From assembly GCA_008477525.1 (NCBI GenBank), contig SPDT01000003.1, positions 620,001 through 684,000 of the forward strand: 64,000 nucleotides of DNA. Reading direction: 5' to 3'. A program made the translations under genes and the position numbers. The notes under the pieces are model-generated. The model was not told where the DNA came from. It saw nothing but the letters and a program-made list of their open reading frames with translations, and made no database searches. Positions 62,875-64,000 of the stretch are shown piece after piece. Each line of letters begins with the position of its first letter. The stretch's first letter is position 1. Origin of the DNA: Hypomyces perniciosus. Lineage: Eukaryota; Ascomycota; Sordariomycetes; Hypocreales; Hypocreaceae.

Positions 62875-62883
62875 TATATAAAG
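62875..62883 (+). promoter_or_regulatory. TATA box of the amino acid transporter gene
   Basis: TATATAAAG lies 79 bp before the proposed ATG at 62962, with a CT-rich leader after it. Confidence 0.55.
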
Positions 62884-62961
62884 CGGTGCGGGCCATCGCT
62901 GCCCTTTCTACTGGTACCCCCAACTGAAACAGAGTCTCTGTACAACATTCCTCTCGCAACC

Positions 62962-64000
62962 ATGTCTAACAGATCCAAGACTGGGTCTGAGGACGTCGAG
63001 GCCACAGCACCCTTCACGGCTGGCTCCTCTCGGTTTGCCTCTCTCTTTGGCGGACCTGGGGTCTACGTTGGCCCTCGCATTGCGCCGTTGCCAGATTATC
63101 TCAAGGGCGATCTCTCTGAAAACGAAGAGTCCAGTGAAGCCATCCTCAACAAACAGATTGCCTCCGAAAATGGCACCTCAATCCAGTACAGGACATGCTC
63201 ATGGCAAAAGACAGCAGCGCTGCTCTTCAGCGAGTACATCTGTCTGGCCATTATGAGCTTTCCCTGGTCGTACAGCCTTCTCGGACTTGTTCCTGGTCTT
63301 ATCCTCACGGTTGTTGTCGCCGCCATTGTGCAATATACAAGTCTGATCCTATGGGAGTTCTGTCTGCGTCACCCAGAGGTGCGTGACGTCTGCGATATTG
63401 GCCAAATGCTCTTCTGGGGGCAGTCATGGGCGTGGTGGGGGACAGCCGCCATGTTTGTCCTGAACAATACGTTTATTCAAGCGCTTCACGTCCTCGTCGG
63501 CGCCAAATACTTGAACACCATGACAGAGAGTGACAACATCGGTGGGTGCCGCACTGTTGAATTCTCTGTCGTCGTTGCCGTCATTTGTTGGCTAGGGTCG
63601 CTACCTCGCACATTCAGCATGATGTCTAAGCTTGGCGTTGCTTCGGCGTTCTTTACCTTTGTCTCAGTCCTGCTGGCGACAATCTTTGCGGGTATCCAGG
63701 ACAAACCAGCGGGCTTCAGTGAGGCGCTGGGAAACCCCATCGTCACGGCTCTCCCAGTCGAGAGCACTACGTTTGTTTACGGAATGGCTGCGTTTCTCAA
63801 CATTAGCTACACCTTTATTGGGCAGATTACTCTCCCCAGCTTCATCGCCGAGATGCGGGATCCACGGTAAGAGACCAGATACCTTATCGTGACGCCCTAC
63901 TCTTTCTTTTGCTGACAATAGCACCCTCAGGGAATTTCCCAAGTCATTGTGGGCGTGCACAATCGCCGAAATCTTCGTGTTCTCCATCGTTGGTGCTGTG
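62962..64000 (+). CDS. Neutral amino acid transporter (Aa_trans/Mtr-like), 3' end outside window
   Basis: Exon 1 is 62962-63866, the intron 63867-63921 (gtaaga...aatag), and exon 2 runs from 63922 past the window end, giving 328 codons visible. A polar N-terminal tail of about 80 residues is followed by repeated hydrophobic helices: YICLAIMSFPWSYSLLGLVP, then a long GLILTVVVAAIVQYTSLIL helix. The LRHPEVRDVCDIGQMLFWG loop and the FLNISYTFIGQITLPSFIAEM segment are typical of fungal Mtr-type members of the Aa_trans family. These import neutral and aromatic amino acids across the plasma membrane by proton symport. The second exon continues TLREFPKSLWACTIAEIFVFS, as expected. It is probably unrelated to the glycosyltransferase group. 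Confidence 0.9.

Overview
The window is from a filamentous ascomycete (Pezizomycotina). The genes have short introns of about 45 to 65 bp with CTAAC/CTAAT-type branch sites, and include a Zn2Cys6 regulator, a full-length ABCB transporter and an ICE2 protein. The transposons are heavily damaged by CpA-to-TpA changes, the mark of repeat-induced point mutation (RIP). The perfect palindrome GTACGGAGTACTCCGTAC is of a kind I associate with Eurotiales (Aspergillus/Penicillium relatives), but I would not name a species.

Bases 1 to about 40,200 are an AT-rich block of nested, RIP-killed transposons with no living gene. From left to right it holds: a Ty3/gypsy relic (gypsy-1, 1-4517); an unresolved AT-rich stretch; a diverged LTR-like unit (8165-8567); a chromovirus-type Ty3/gypsy relic with zinc knuckle, RT, RNase H, integrase and chromodomain (gypsy-2, 8568-13327); and a Tad-like LINE (13328-17662, resuming at 24543-25989) interrupted by a 6.9-kb gypsy element (gypsy-3, 17663-24542). 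The inside of gypsy-3 has been inverted between two opposed LTR copies, so its integrase is split over both strands. Then comes a copia stack: a complete copia element (copia-1, 27484-35398, TSD aaaag) sits inside the pol of another copia (copia-2), and solo LTRs of the same family, each with its own 5-bp duplication, sit inside copia-1 and the LINE.

Bases 40,200 to 64,000 have normal base composition and hold genes: a Zn2Cys6 transcription factor (40681-43246, seven exons, one GC-AG intron); a degenerate hAT transposase with a BED finger (about 43552-45799); an ABCB multidrug-type transporter (46299-50723, 12 exons, 1274 aa); a GT1 glycosyltransferase (52660-54078, minus); a maltose/galactoside-type O-acetyltransferase (54942-55698) divergent from it; a long-TIR MITE-like element (55930-56461); an ICE2-family ER protein (58104-59460, minus); and the first 328 codons of a neutral amino acid transporter (from 62962). 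Exon boundaries were worked out by hand from splice signals, phase and family fit.

The most interesting functional reading is that regulator, ABCB exporter, GT1 glycosyltransferase and hexapeptide O-acetyltransferase lie together next to the repeat block. That enzyme set resembles the glucosyltransferase/acetyltransferase/MDR-transporter set of yeast glycolipid (sophorolipid) clusters, so this may be an export-coupled glycoside or glycolipid cluster. It is an inference: no P450, acyltransferase or backbone synthase lies in the window.
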